This document shows, one piece after another, positions 48,754 to 56,114 of a DNA stretch of 64,000 nt. The notes beneath the pieces were generated by a model, which was given only the letters and a program-made list of their open reading frames with translations, ran no database searches and had not been told where the DNA came from. The stretch is taken from assembly GCA_043777675.1 (NCBI GenBank), contig JAYWHR010000031.1, positions 62,001 to 126,000 of the forward strand, read 5' to 3'. Made by a program: the position numbers and the translations under genes. Origin of the DNA: JANMDU01 sp043777675 (lineage in GTDB: Bacteria > Pseudomonadota > Gammaproteobacteria > Burkholderiales > Burkholderiaceae_C). Numbering within the stretch: the stretch's first letter is position 1; each line of letters opens with the position of its first letter.

Positions 48754-49527
48754 ATGCCCTCCCTCCAAGAATTTCAATGGCTCGCCTTCGGAGCGAGCGT
48801 TGGTTTGCTGATTTACCTCTCTGGCGTGGGCGCGGGCGTGATCGTGGTGCCAGTGATGGTCACTGTGTTTGGTGCGCCAGTGGCCACGGCTGTGGGTACA
48901 GCAAGTTTGTTTTCAGTGGCCTGCAAAATTGCGGCAGGGCTGTCGCATATTCAGCAGCGCAATGTATCGCGTCGCTTGCTGAAGGCTTTTTTGCCAGCAA
49001 GCGTGGTGGCCTGCCTTTGGCTGGCTGCGCTAGTCAGCCTCGTATTACCCAATGTGTGGCCTGAGGGCAAGCTGCAAGTGGAATTATTGTTAAAACTACT
49101 GGTGATTGCCGTGGGTGGCTTAGCCGTTGCTTCGATGTATGTACCTCAAGTGAAGCTTTATCTCATGCGCGTGGCGTTACGCAGCACAGCGTTGGCCACA
49201 GGGGCGCTCGTGGGCGCAACAGGCACTGGCGGCGGCGTCTTGGTGGTGCCCGCGCTGATGGCTGAAGGCAGCGAAACCACGCAACGCATCATTGGCACAT
49301 CGCTCATCATCGGTTTGATTTTGTCGTGTGTGACGGCACTTTTCTATGGCGCAGCAGGCAGCTTGAATGTGCGGATGGCTCTGTGGATGACAGCAGGATC
49401 TGTGCTGGCTATGCCCTTGGCTCGCTATGCGTTTACAAAAGTGTCTGCGCAAGCGCTCACGCATTTGGTGGCTGGCTTGGCAACTTTGGCGTTGGTGATG
49501 ATGACAGCTTCGCTCTTCGCAACTTAA
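48754..49527 (+). CDS. TauE/SafE-family membrane permease, second copy
   Basis: A 257-residue polytopic permease (about eight helices). Family repeats are ASVGLLIYLSGVGAGVIVVPVMVTVFG near the N-terminus and TGALVGATGTGGGVLVVPALMAEG in the second half. It is only distantly similar to the protein at 37534. The start at ATG 48754 places a short cytoplasmic tail before the first helix. It probably exports a small anion; the gene just upstream is a hydrolase, so the anion may be a product of it. Confidence 0.87.
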   Translation: MPSLQEFQWLAFGASVGLLIYLSGVGAGVIVVPVMVTVFGAPVATAVGTASLFSVACKIAAGLSHIQQRNVSRRLLKAFLPASVVACLWLAALVSLVLPNVWPEGKLQVELLLKLLVIAVGGLAVASMYVPQVKLYLMRVALRSTALATGALVGATGTGGGVLVVPALMAEGSETTQRIIGTSLIIGLILSCVTALFYGAAGSLNVRMALWMTAGSVLAMPLARYAFTKVSAQALTHLVAGLATLALVMMTASLFAT

Positions 49528-49574
49528 TCACCACTTGATTTCGAAAATATTCACGCATCATCCATCTCCTCTTT

Positions 49575-50744
49575 CTACGCGATTGACAGCAGCCCGCGCT
49601 TGGCCAGATCTCGCATAAGAGCGCGAGAGCCATATTCCCAAGGCGCAATCTTGTCGCAAGTGTTCACCGTATTCGTGAGCGCACCCAAGCGAGGGCTGCT
49701 GACTGTGACGACATCTCCAACAGCATGCGTGAAGCCCTGCCCTGCAGCGAAGCGATCTTTCGTTGGCGCAAACATCGTGCCGCAAAACAGCATGAAACCA
49801 TCGGGGTATTGGTGATTCGCGTTGATGGTTTGCGCCACCAAATCCAGCGGATCCCGGCTGATCTGACTCATAGAGCTTGAGCCCTCCATCACAAAACCAT
49901 CTTGACCAGTCACGTTGAGTGCAATCTCGCATTGGCGCACATCATCCATACTGAAATACGCATCAAAGAGGCGAATGAAAGGCCCGATCGCACAGGATGC
50001 ATTGTTATCTTTTGCCTTGCCCAGCAGCAGGGCGCTGCGGCCTTCTATATCGCGCAAATTCACATCATTGCCCAAGGCCACGCCCTGCACTTTGCCCTGC
50101 GGTGAGACAGCCAATACCACCTCTGGCTCGGGGTTGTTCCAATGGCTGATTGGATGAATGCCAATTTGCGCACCATAACCCACTGCGCTCATCGCTTGAG
50201 ATTTCGTAAACACTTCGGCATCTTTGCCAATACCCACTTCCAGATACTGGCTCCACAAACCCATCTCCATCAGCAGAGCCTTCACCTCCAGGGCTTGTTG
50301 TGAGCCAGGCACGATGGCTCGAAGGTTATCGCCAATCACTTTTGATACCTTCTCTCGTACGGCCAAGGCGCGAGTTGCATCACCCCGCGCCTGCTCTTCA
50401 ATCACACGCTCGAGCATGCTAGCCACAAAGGTCACGCCCGCTGCTTTGATAGGCTGCAAATCGCATGGCGCGAGCAAATAAGGCCGGGCAAGATCAGGGC
50501 TGGCCAGTGCGCTGTTGGCTAATACGCTAAGCATATTCGCCACTTGCCGCAGTTGGCCACGAGCCGCTTCAATGGCTGCTGCTGGATCATCCATCGCCAG
50601 CAAATCGGCGCTTGTGGGCGCAATGCTGCTGAGGTCATACAAGCCATCAGGTGTGGCCAATGCGAGCACTGCACCAAGGCCAGGCAGCTGAACCCGCGCT
50701 ACCAAAAGTGCGCTCTGAGCATCTTGTGGAAAAACAGTATTCAT
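49575..50744 (-). CDS. Fumarylacetoacetate-hydrolase (FAH) family enzyme
   Basis: A 389-residue protein with the FAH fold in its C-terminal half. Metal-binding acidic residues lie in VTFVASMLERVIEEQARGD and SHWNNPEPEVVLAVSP (Glu-x-Glu) and the core motif is GNDVNLRDIEGRSALLLGKAKDN, a variant of the usual D-V-T-A-R-D. GTMFAPTKDR and AVGDVVTVSSPRLGAL follow. It resembles FAH-family dehydratases/hydratases of sugar-acid pathways (araD1-like) rather than human FAH. GGAGG is five bases before ATG 50744, which fixes the start. It is a single gene; its substrate is unknown. Confidence 0.83.
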   Translation of the reverse strand: MNTVFPQDAQSALLVARVQLPGLGAVLALATPDGLYDLSSIAPTSADLLAMDDPAAAIEAARGQLRQVANMLSVLANSALASPDLARPYLLAPCDLQPIKAAGVTFVASMLERVIEEQARGDATRALAVREKVSKVIGDNLRAIVPGSQQALEVKALLMEMGLWSQYLEVGIGKDAEVFTKSQAMSAVGYGAQIGIHPISHWNNPEPEVVLAVSPQGKVQGVALGNDVNLRDIEGRSALLLGKAKDNNASCAIGPFIRLFDAYFSMDDVRQCEIALNVTGQDGFVMEGSSSMSQISRDPLDLVAQTINANHQYPDGFMLFCGTMFAPTKDRFAAGQGFTHAVGDVVTVSSPRLGALTNTVNTCDKIAPWEYGSRALMRDLAKRGLLSIA

Positions 50745-50777
50745 CGCATCCTCCATCGGTTGAATAAAAAGCAGAAT

Positions 50778-51230
50778 TTACCAGCCTGCGCGTCGCAGCA
50801 AAAAATTTTGCTCAAGTGTTGTGTCCACCAATCGCCGCGTACCTGTGATCGCTTTTCCGCAGCTGCCTTCTTGAACACGGCCTTTCCAGAGCGCGATGAT
50901 GTCTTTGCCATTGTTGCTCTCTTCCAGATCAAGCATGCCTGCTTCGATATCGCCGAATATTTCGTGGCCAATCGTGTCTTGTAGAAAATTACCAGCGAGC
51001 GATTCGGCGAATTCTGGATTGCGCTCAAGCGTGAGGCGCGTGGTGTTTGCAGCGCCCACACCGTTTGGCAGCTCTAGCGTCCAAGCGCCGAAAAGGTCGG
51101 TATTGATCAGGTCTTTGGCATCAGGGCAGTTTGCAGCCGTTTTTGTATCGTTTTTAGGCTCGTTTTGGCCAATAGCCGGCATAAAACCTGCGCAGAGTGC
51201 TATTGAAATAATAGTGAATCGAATGCGCAT
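50778..51230 (-). CDS. Small secreted protein with a repeat-derived signal peptide
   Basis: A 150-residue protein I do not recognise. Residues about 4-24 (RFTIISIALCAGFMPAIGQ) form a good signal peptide, encoded almost entirely by a copy of the dispersed repeat. The mature part has LFGAWTLELPNGVGAANTTRLTLERNPEFAESLAGNF, DLEESNNGKDIIALWKG and a paired Cys (EGSCGKA with an earlier NCPD), which suggests a small beta-sheet protein with one disulfide. It lies just downstream of the rep helicase gene on the same strand, 12 bp away. Coding status is supported by an intact 150-codon frame and normal composition. Confidence 0.65.
   Translation of the reverse strand: MRIRFTIISIALCAGFMPAIGQNEPKNDTKTAANCPDAKDLINTDLFGAWTLELPNGVGAANTTRLTLERNPEFAESLAGNFLQDTIGHEIFGDIEAGMLDLEESNNGKDIIALWKGRVQEGSCGKAITGTRRLVDTTLEQNFLLRRAGW
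51150..51221 (-). repeat. Dispersed ~65-bp repeat, copy 14, forming a signal peptide
   Basis: GGCCAATAGCCGGCATAAAA, then GCGCAGAGTGCTATTGAAATAATAGTGAATCG. It is a near-canonical copy lying over codons 4-26 of the secreted-protein gene. Confidence 0.92.
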
Positions 51231-51242
51231 GATGAAACCTCA

Positions 51243-53378
51243 TTAGACGGGCATCGCCGCCTTTTCCGCGGCAGATTGTGCCGCTTTCTTCGCAAACTCT
51301 GCCTTGAGCGCTGCCAGCCGATCCATCGGATTTTCCTTGATTGTGGCTTGATCCAAAGCCATCTCTGCAATAAAGCGGCTTGGAATACCAGCTACGGTAT
51401 CGCGCCCTTTTTTGCGACGCTTGGGGTAGCTCACCGACAGCGTGCGTTGTGCGCGTGTGATGCCCACATACATGAGGCGGCGCTCTTCTTGGATACGCAA
51501 TGCGAGGCTGTCCGAAATTTTCCCCTCTAATGGCTTCGTACCATCTGCTTCTTCGGGCTTGAAAGGCAACAAGCCCTCCACCACGCCGGCCAGCATCACA
51601 TGCGGCCACTCTAAGCCTTTGGAGGCGTGCAGGGTAGAAAGCGTCACCACGTTTTGATCGCCTTCTTTGGCAGTGAGCGTGGAGAGCAGCGAAATGGTTT
51701 GGATCACCTCAAACAGTGATTTGGTTTCCGTGCTCATTGTGAGGCCCGCCGCATCATCGACCTGCCCACCGCAGCGCTTGGCCATCCAATCGATGAAATC
51801 GAGTACGTTCGTCCATCTTGAAGCGGCGAGTTTCTCGTTGTCTTCGCTCTCCATCAAATGCTTTTCGTAGCCGATGTCTTTCAACCAATCGCGCAAAAAT
51901 TCTCCTGCGGCTTCAAAACCTGAGGTATGCCGCGCGCGATATTCCAGATCATTTAAATAGCGACCAAATTCATGCAAACCGCCGATGCTCCGCGCATTAA
52001 TCGAAGCAGATAACGAGTTTGAAAACAGAGCCTCAAACATACTCAGCTTGTATTGCGAAGCGAAGATACCAAGTTGCTGCAGCGTGGTGTGGCCAATGCC
52101 GCGCTTAGGAGAAGTCACAGCGCGAAGAAAAGCTGGATCATCATCATTGTTGGTCAGCAGTCGCAGCCAAGCGCACAAATCTTTGATCTCCGCACGATCA
52201 AAAAAGCTCTGCCCGCCGCTCACTTTATATGGAATATTCGCTTTGCGTAGCGCTTGCTCCAACAACCTTGCTTGATGATTGGCGCGATACAAAATCGCAA
52301 AATCTTTCCATTCTTTGTATTGATTGCCCTGCGTGACTTCCGAGCCCACGCGTAGCGATTGAATCCGCGCCACAGCGCGTTCGGCTTCGTGCTCTTCGTT
52401 GTCCGCATCGACAATGCGCACCGGCTCGCCTTCGCCCAAATCACTCCAGAGTTTCTTCGGGAACAACTTCGGATTCGGGCCAATCACATTGTTAGCAGCT
52501 TTCAAGATCGTATTGGTGGAGCGATAGTTTTGCTCCAGCTTGATCACTTTGAGCTCGGGGAAATCGAGCGGCAGTTTTTTGAGGTTATCCAGCGTCGCGC
52601 CGCGCCAGCCATAGATAGATTGATCGTCGTCGCCCACGGTGGTAAAGCGCGCGGGGCTGCTCATCATTCGCTTCAAAAGCTCATACTGCACGGCATTCGT
52701 GTCTTGGTACTCATCCACCAAAATATGCGCATATTTCTCTCGCCATACCTGCGCGGCTTGCTCATTTGTTTGTAGCATCTTGAGGGGCAGGCCAATCAAA
52801 TGATCAAAGTCCACCGCTTGATAAGCCGTGAGCCGCTCTTCATAGCGCTCCATGATTTTCGCCGTAACGCGCTCATCGTCATCCTTGGCCTGCGCCATCG
52901 CCTGCGCAGAATTGAGGCCCGCATTTTTCCAAGCGCTGATCGCCCATTGCCAGATCCTCGCCTGCTTGTTGTCTGTATTGCCGCCCGCGTCTTTGATCAT
53001 CGAGAGCACATCATCGGTATCCAGAATAGAAAACATCGGCTTCAAGCCCACGGCCTCCCCGCTCTCGCGCAGCATGCGCACGCCAAGCGCGTGAAAGGTG
53101 CAAATCACCACTTGCCCCGCCGCCTTCGCCCCCGCTTTGCCCATTTGCGCCATCAGCAGGGCTTTGGCTCGCTCGCGCATCTCAGCCGCCGCCTTGTTGG
53201 TAAACGTGATCGCCGCGATCTTCTCAGGCGGCACACCCGCCGCAATCAGCCGCGCAATCTTGTGCGTGATCACCCGCGTCTTGCCCGAACCCGCACCCGC
53301 GAGCACAAGGCAAGGCCCATGCAAAAAATTCACGGCTTCTTGCTGAGCCAAATTCAAACCTGCGCTGGGGGAAGACAT
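51243..53378 (-). CDS. rep: Rep/UvrD-family ATP-dependent DNA helicase
   Basis: A 711-residue superfamily-1A 3'-5' helicase. Motif I is CLVLAGAGSGKTRVI (about residues 20-35), motif Ia ITFTNKAAAEMRERA, motif II VDEYQDTNAVQYELL, motif III DDDQSIYGWRGATLDNL, motif V LSTLHASKGLEWPHVML and motif VI RRLMYVGITRAQRTL. The N-terminus LNLAQQEAVNFLHGPC is close to Rep. The C-terminal tail is longer than in E. coli Rep. It clears proteins ahead of the replication fork. The start ATG 53378 lies 31 bp from an 18-bp-arm palindrome. A divergent vapBC pair lies further upstream. Confidence 0.92.
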   Translation of the reverse strand: MSSPSAGLNLAQQEAVNFLHGPCLVLAGAGSGKTRVITHKIARLIAAGVPPEKIAAITFTNKAAAEMRERAKALLMAQMGKAGAKAAGQVVICTFHALGVRMLRESGEAVGLKPMFSILDTDDVLSMIKDAGGNTDNKQARIWQWAISAWKNAGLNSAQAMAQAKDDDERVTAKIMERYEERLTAYQAVDFDHLIGLPLKMLQTNEQAAQVWREKYAHILVDEYQDTNAVQYELLKRMMSSPARFTTVGDDDQSIYGWRGATLDNLKKLPLDFPELKVIKLEQNYRSTNTILKAANNVIGPNPKLFPKKLWSDLGEGEPVRIVDADNEEHEAERAVARIQSLRVGSEVTQGNQYKEWKDFAILYRANHQARLLEQALRKANIPYKVSGGQSFFDRAEIKDLCAWLRLLTNNDDDPAFLRAVTSPKRGIGHTTLQQLGIFASQYKLSMFEALFSNSLSASINARSIGGLHEFGRYLNDLEYRARHTSGFEAAGEFLRDWLKDIGYEKHLMESEDNEKLAASRWTNVLDFIDWMAKRCGGQVDDAAGLTMSTETKSLFEVIQTISLLSTLTAKEGDQNVVTLSTLHASKGLEWPHVMLAGVVEGLLPFKPEEADGTKPLEGKISDSLALRIQEERRLMYVGITRAQRTLSVSYPKRRKKGRDTVAGIPSRFIAEMALDQATIKENPMDRLAALKAEFAKKAAQSAAEKAAMPV

Positions 53379-53409
53379 GCTGAGAAAACTGGTTTTGCTT
53401 AAAAATTAA

Positions 53410-53457
53410 GCATTTTCTATTTATTTGCGGTCATGTTGTCAAATAAATAGAAAATGC
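53410..53457. repeat. Perfect 18-bp inverted repeat upstream of rep
   Basis: GCATTTTCTATTTATTTG (53410-53427) and CAAATAAATAGAAAATGC (53440-53457), with a 12-base loop. It is AT-rich and lies between the divergent rep and vapB starts. No T-run is present at either end, so it is not a simple terminator; an operator, a cruciform or a remnant of an insertion are possible. Confidence 0.75.
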
Positions 53458-53549
53458 CACTTTTTCTTTATAAATCAATTACTTACGATTTAATAAGTTG
53501 TTGATTTTTGGAGCGTAGAGTGTACCTTCAATCCAGTTTTGATTTTGTC

Positions 53550-53565
53550 ATATACTTCGGTATAT
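53550..53565. promoter_or_regulatory. VapB operator candidate
   Basis: ATATAC-TTCG-GTATAT is a perfect inverted repeat 16 bp before the vapB start, positioned for autoregulation by the antitoxin. A ribosome-binding AAAGGAG (53569-53575) follows it. Confidence 0.55.
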
Positions 53566-53581
53566 CTCAAAGGAGCTTGCC

Positions 53582-53860
53582 ATGGAAGCCACCGCCAAAC
53601 TCTTCGCCAACGGTCGCAGCCAAGCTGTGCGCTTGCCAGCGTCTTTTCGCTTCGATGAAAAAGAGGTTTACATCCGTCAAGATGCGCTCACGCAAGACGT
53701 GATCTTGTCGCGCCGCCCATCCACTTGGGATGGCTTGTTAGCCGCCATCTCCAAGGCCAACGTGCCTGCAGACTTTTTGGCCTCTGATGAACGCAGCAGC
53801 GGACACGCCACGCAAGAGCGCGATCCCTTGGAAAGCTTTGGCGCCATCGAGGGGCATTGA
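53582..53860 (+). CDS. vapB: AbrB-type antitoxin VapB
   Basis: A 92-residue protein with the swapped-hairpin AbrB start EATAKLFANGRSQAVRLPASFRFDEKEVYI, typical of VapB antitoxins. The C-terminal part (about 40-92) would bind the toxin. AAGGAG seven bases before the ATG fixes the start. Its stop overlaps the start of vapC by one base (TGATG), giving translational coupling. A palindromic operator candidate lies just upstream. Confidence 0.9.
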   Translation: MEATAKLFANGRSQAVRLPASFRFDEKEVYIRQDALTQDVILSRRPSTWDGLLAAISKANVPADFLASDERSSGHATQERDPLESFGAIEGH

Positions 53861-54261
53861 TGCGCTACATGCTCGACACGAATATCGTCAGCCATTTACT
53901 GCGCGAGCATCCCTCAGTCGTCGCGCAAGTTAAAGCCGTGCCGATGGCCTCGCTGTGCATCTCCACTATCACCGAAGCCGAGCTGCATTTCGGTCTCGCC
54001 AAACGCCCAGCCAACAAGCCCCTGCATCGCGCGGTGCATGAGCTGTTGATCCGCATCGAGTCAGTCGCCTTGGGCAGCGCAGCCGCGCATGCATATGGCG
54101 CAGTTCGGCTGGGCATGATGCAGAGCGGCAAAACGCTCGCACCACTTGATTTACTGATTGCTTCACATGCAATCAGCATCGGCGCAATCTTGGTCACCAA
54201 TGATCAAGCCATCAAGCAACTAAAGGGATTGCAGGTGCAAGATTGGACTGAAGCAAGCTAG
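53860..54261 (+). CDS. vapC: PIN-domain toxin VapC
   Basis: A 133-residue PIN RNase of the VapC type that cleaves the tRNA-fMet anticodon in its best-studied members. Acidic residues are visible in YMLDTNIVSHLL (Asp), TITEAELHFGLAKRP (Glu) and LAPLDLLIASHA (Asp), and the last strand is LVTNDQAIKQL. It is complete. The pair with AbrB-type VapB is the common VapBC arrangement of proteobacteria. It is the third intact PIN-toxin module of the window. Confidence 0.93.
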   Translation: MRYMLDTNIVSHLLREHPSVVAQVKAVPMASLCISTITEAELHFGLAKRPANKPLHRAVHELLIRIESVALGSAAAHAYGAVRLGMMQSGKTLAPLDLLIASHAISIGAILVTNDQAIKQLKGLQVQDWTEAS

Positions 54262-54305
54262 TCTTTGCAAAGCGCTGGCGGTGCGCATTGCCTCAAAGTC
54301 TCAAC

Positions 54306-54881
54306 TCATTGAACTTTCGAATAAGTTGCTCTTAAACCTTCGCCGTCGCGCAGCAATGCCGCCTGGCTGAATAGGTCGTCAGCATATGCACTAATTTTGT
54401 TGGCTTTTTCGAATAATGAAAACCATCGATGATAGACAACTCTTGAAGCGTCATCGTGTTCCACGATTGCGCGAGAGATGTACTCCTTAGCCTCAATAAG
54501 GGTGATTAGTTCGCCATAGGTATCCGTTTTTTCCAACTGAATAGCGGCAATCTCATCGATAATGACCCGTGCACGACTGACCAAATTTATCGCAACCGTC
54601 AAGTCCGTTGAGTTTCCGAAAGAATCGTGAGCCTCTTTAATGGTTTGGGCGACCTGACGGATCATTCCTGCGCGTGCCTCCATCTTTGATGCAATTTTTT
54701 CTAATTCGTGTAACCTATTTTTAGCAACTTGATAACGCACCACAAATACAGCGACAATTATTCCAACGGATGAGAAAATAGCTTGGAGCCAACTCGCCCA
54801 TTCACTTTTTGTATGGCAAAGCCACCAATAATTGGTAAAAAACAAGCAGTACTCAGATGAGGATAACGATGCTGTGTCCAT
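54306..54881 (-). CDS. Hypothetical protein with one membrane segment
   Basis: I do not recognise this protein (about 191 residues). A membrane helix (about residues 35-52, AIFSSVGIIVAVFVVRYQVA) is followed by a basic stretch and a long helical cytoplasmic part with KIASKMEARAGMIRQVAQTIKEAH. The base composition is more AT-rich and the codon use differs from neighbours, which suggests recent acquisition. The start is ATG 54881 or the earlier 54917. It sits at the junction of vapBC and an AEC transporter. Confidence 0.5.
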   Translation of the reverse strand: MDTASLSSSEYCLFFTNYWWLCHTKSEWASWLQAIFSSVGIIVAVFVVRYQVAKNRLHELEKIASKMEARAGMIRQVAQTIKEAHDSFGNSTDLTVAINLVSRARVIIDEIAAIQLEKTDTYGELITLIEAKEYISRAIVEHDDASRVVYHRWFSLFEKANKISAYADDLFSQAALLRDGEGLRATYSKVQ

Positions 54882-55045
54882 GATGTCGCTATTCAGTTTA
54901 AAACTAGCCTTCGGCATTGCACTTTAAAGCAACAGGCTTTCAGATTCATCATTTGCTCGAGATCGCAGATCGTTTTTTGTCCCTTGCTCCAAAAACGTCA
55001 GCAGTTTGCAAACTCGCTGTGCTGGCTCAATGACACAATAAAGCC

Positions 55046-56014
55046 GTGCTGCAAATCCTACTCGTCACCTTCCCCTTCTTCGCCCTCGTGCTCGCAGGCT
55101 ATGTGGCGGCGCGGCGGGGGTATTTGCCGATCGCGGCGATTCCGGGCTTAAATGGCTTTGTGCTTTACTTTGCGCTGCCTTGCATGCTGTATCGCTTTGG
55201 CAGCTCGACGCCGATTGCTCAGTTGCTCGATGGTGCGGTGTTTGGGGTGTACGCGCTGTGTGCGCTGGTGATGGTGGCGTTTGCTATTTGCATGACACTC
55301 TCGCAGCGCATTGATTGGAACAACGCTTCGTTTGGGGCTTTGGTGGCGGCGTTTCCGAATACCGGTTTTATGGGTATACCGCTCTTGGTGGCGCTGCTGG
55401 GGCCGCGCGCGGCGGGGCCGGCCATTGTGACGATTGTGGTGGATTTGGTGATCACGACATCGCTGTGTATTGCTCTGTCTCGCTTGGGTTCGGGGCAAGG
55501 AAGTGCCGGCGTGGCGGCGAAGAATGCGCTCAAGGGCGTGGCATCGAATCCAATGCCTTGGGCGATTTTGACTGGCGCGCTGGCTTCTTGGCTAGAGATT
55601 AAATTGCCAGCGCCTGTGATGCAAACACTCGGCTTGCTGGCTGATAGCGCATCGCCTGTGGCACTGTTTACGATTGGCGCTGTGCTCGCGCGCTCGCAAA
55701 TGATGGCGCAAGCCGGCCATGCGCCGCCTGTGCCAGTGATGGATTACGTGCCCGTGGCTTTGATGAAGCTACTTTTGCACCCGCTGCTTGTGCTGCTCGT
55801 GGGCAGCGCGGCGATCAAGCTCGGTTTGCCGCTCGATCCGTTTGCGCTCACGGTGATCGTGCTCGTGGCGGCGCTGCCTTCGGCCTCCAATGTATCTCTG
55901 CTGGCCGAAAAATTTGACGCCAACAACGGGCGCATTGCGCGCATCATTTTGGTAAGCACCGTTCTGGCGTTTTTTAGCTTTGCGGGGGCGGTGGCGCTGA
56001 TTGCGCCGCGCTGA
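55046..56014 (+). CDS. AEC-family transporter (auxin efflux carrier family)
   Basis: A 322-residue membrane protein with about ten helices in two halves. The N-terminal half has PFFALVLAGYVAARRGYLPIAAIPGLNGFVLYFALPCMLYRF, and the crossover region contains AFPNTGFMGIPLLVALLGPRAAGP, the N-T-G-F-M-G-I-P motif of AEC proteins. The C-terminal half ends VILVAALPSASNVSLLAEKF. Members carry malate, malonate or other carboxylates. The start is GTG 55046, since no nearby ATG is in frame. It is a single gene with no partner. Confidence 0.9.
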   Translation: MLQILLVTFPFFALVLAGYVAARRGYLPIAAIPGLNGFVLYFALPCMLYRFGSSTPIAQLLDGAVFGVYALCALVMVAFAICMTLSQRIDWNNASFGALVAAFPNTGFMGIPLLVALLGPRAAGPAIVTIVVDLVITTSLCIALSRLGSGQGSAGVAAKNALKGVASNPMPWAILTGALASWLEIKLPAPVMQTLGLLADSASPVALFTIGAVLARSQMMAQAGHAPPVPVMDYVPVALMKLLLHPLLVLLVGSAAIKLGLPLDPFALTVIVLVAALPSASNVSLLAEKFDANNGRIARIILVSTVLAFFSFAGAVALIAPR

Positions 56015-56081
56015 AGTTTTTTGGCGCTGTGCAGCGCGAGTGCACGGGCTTGTCCGCAGTCATTGAGCCTTGAACTTATGC

Positions 56082-56099
56082 CATACTGAAATCAGTATG
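56082..56099. promoter_or_regulatory. Perfect palindrome before the UshA-like gene
   Basis: CATACTGA-AA-TCAGTATG, an 8-bp inverted repeat with a 2-base centre, 15 bp before the start codon and directly before the TGGAG. It could be an operator or an mRNA hairpin limiting translation. Confidence 0.55.
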
Positions 56100-56114
56100 T
56101 TTTGGAGATTTCTC

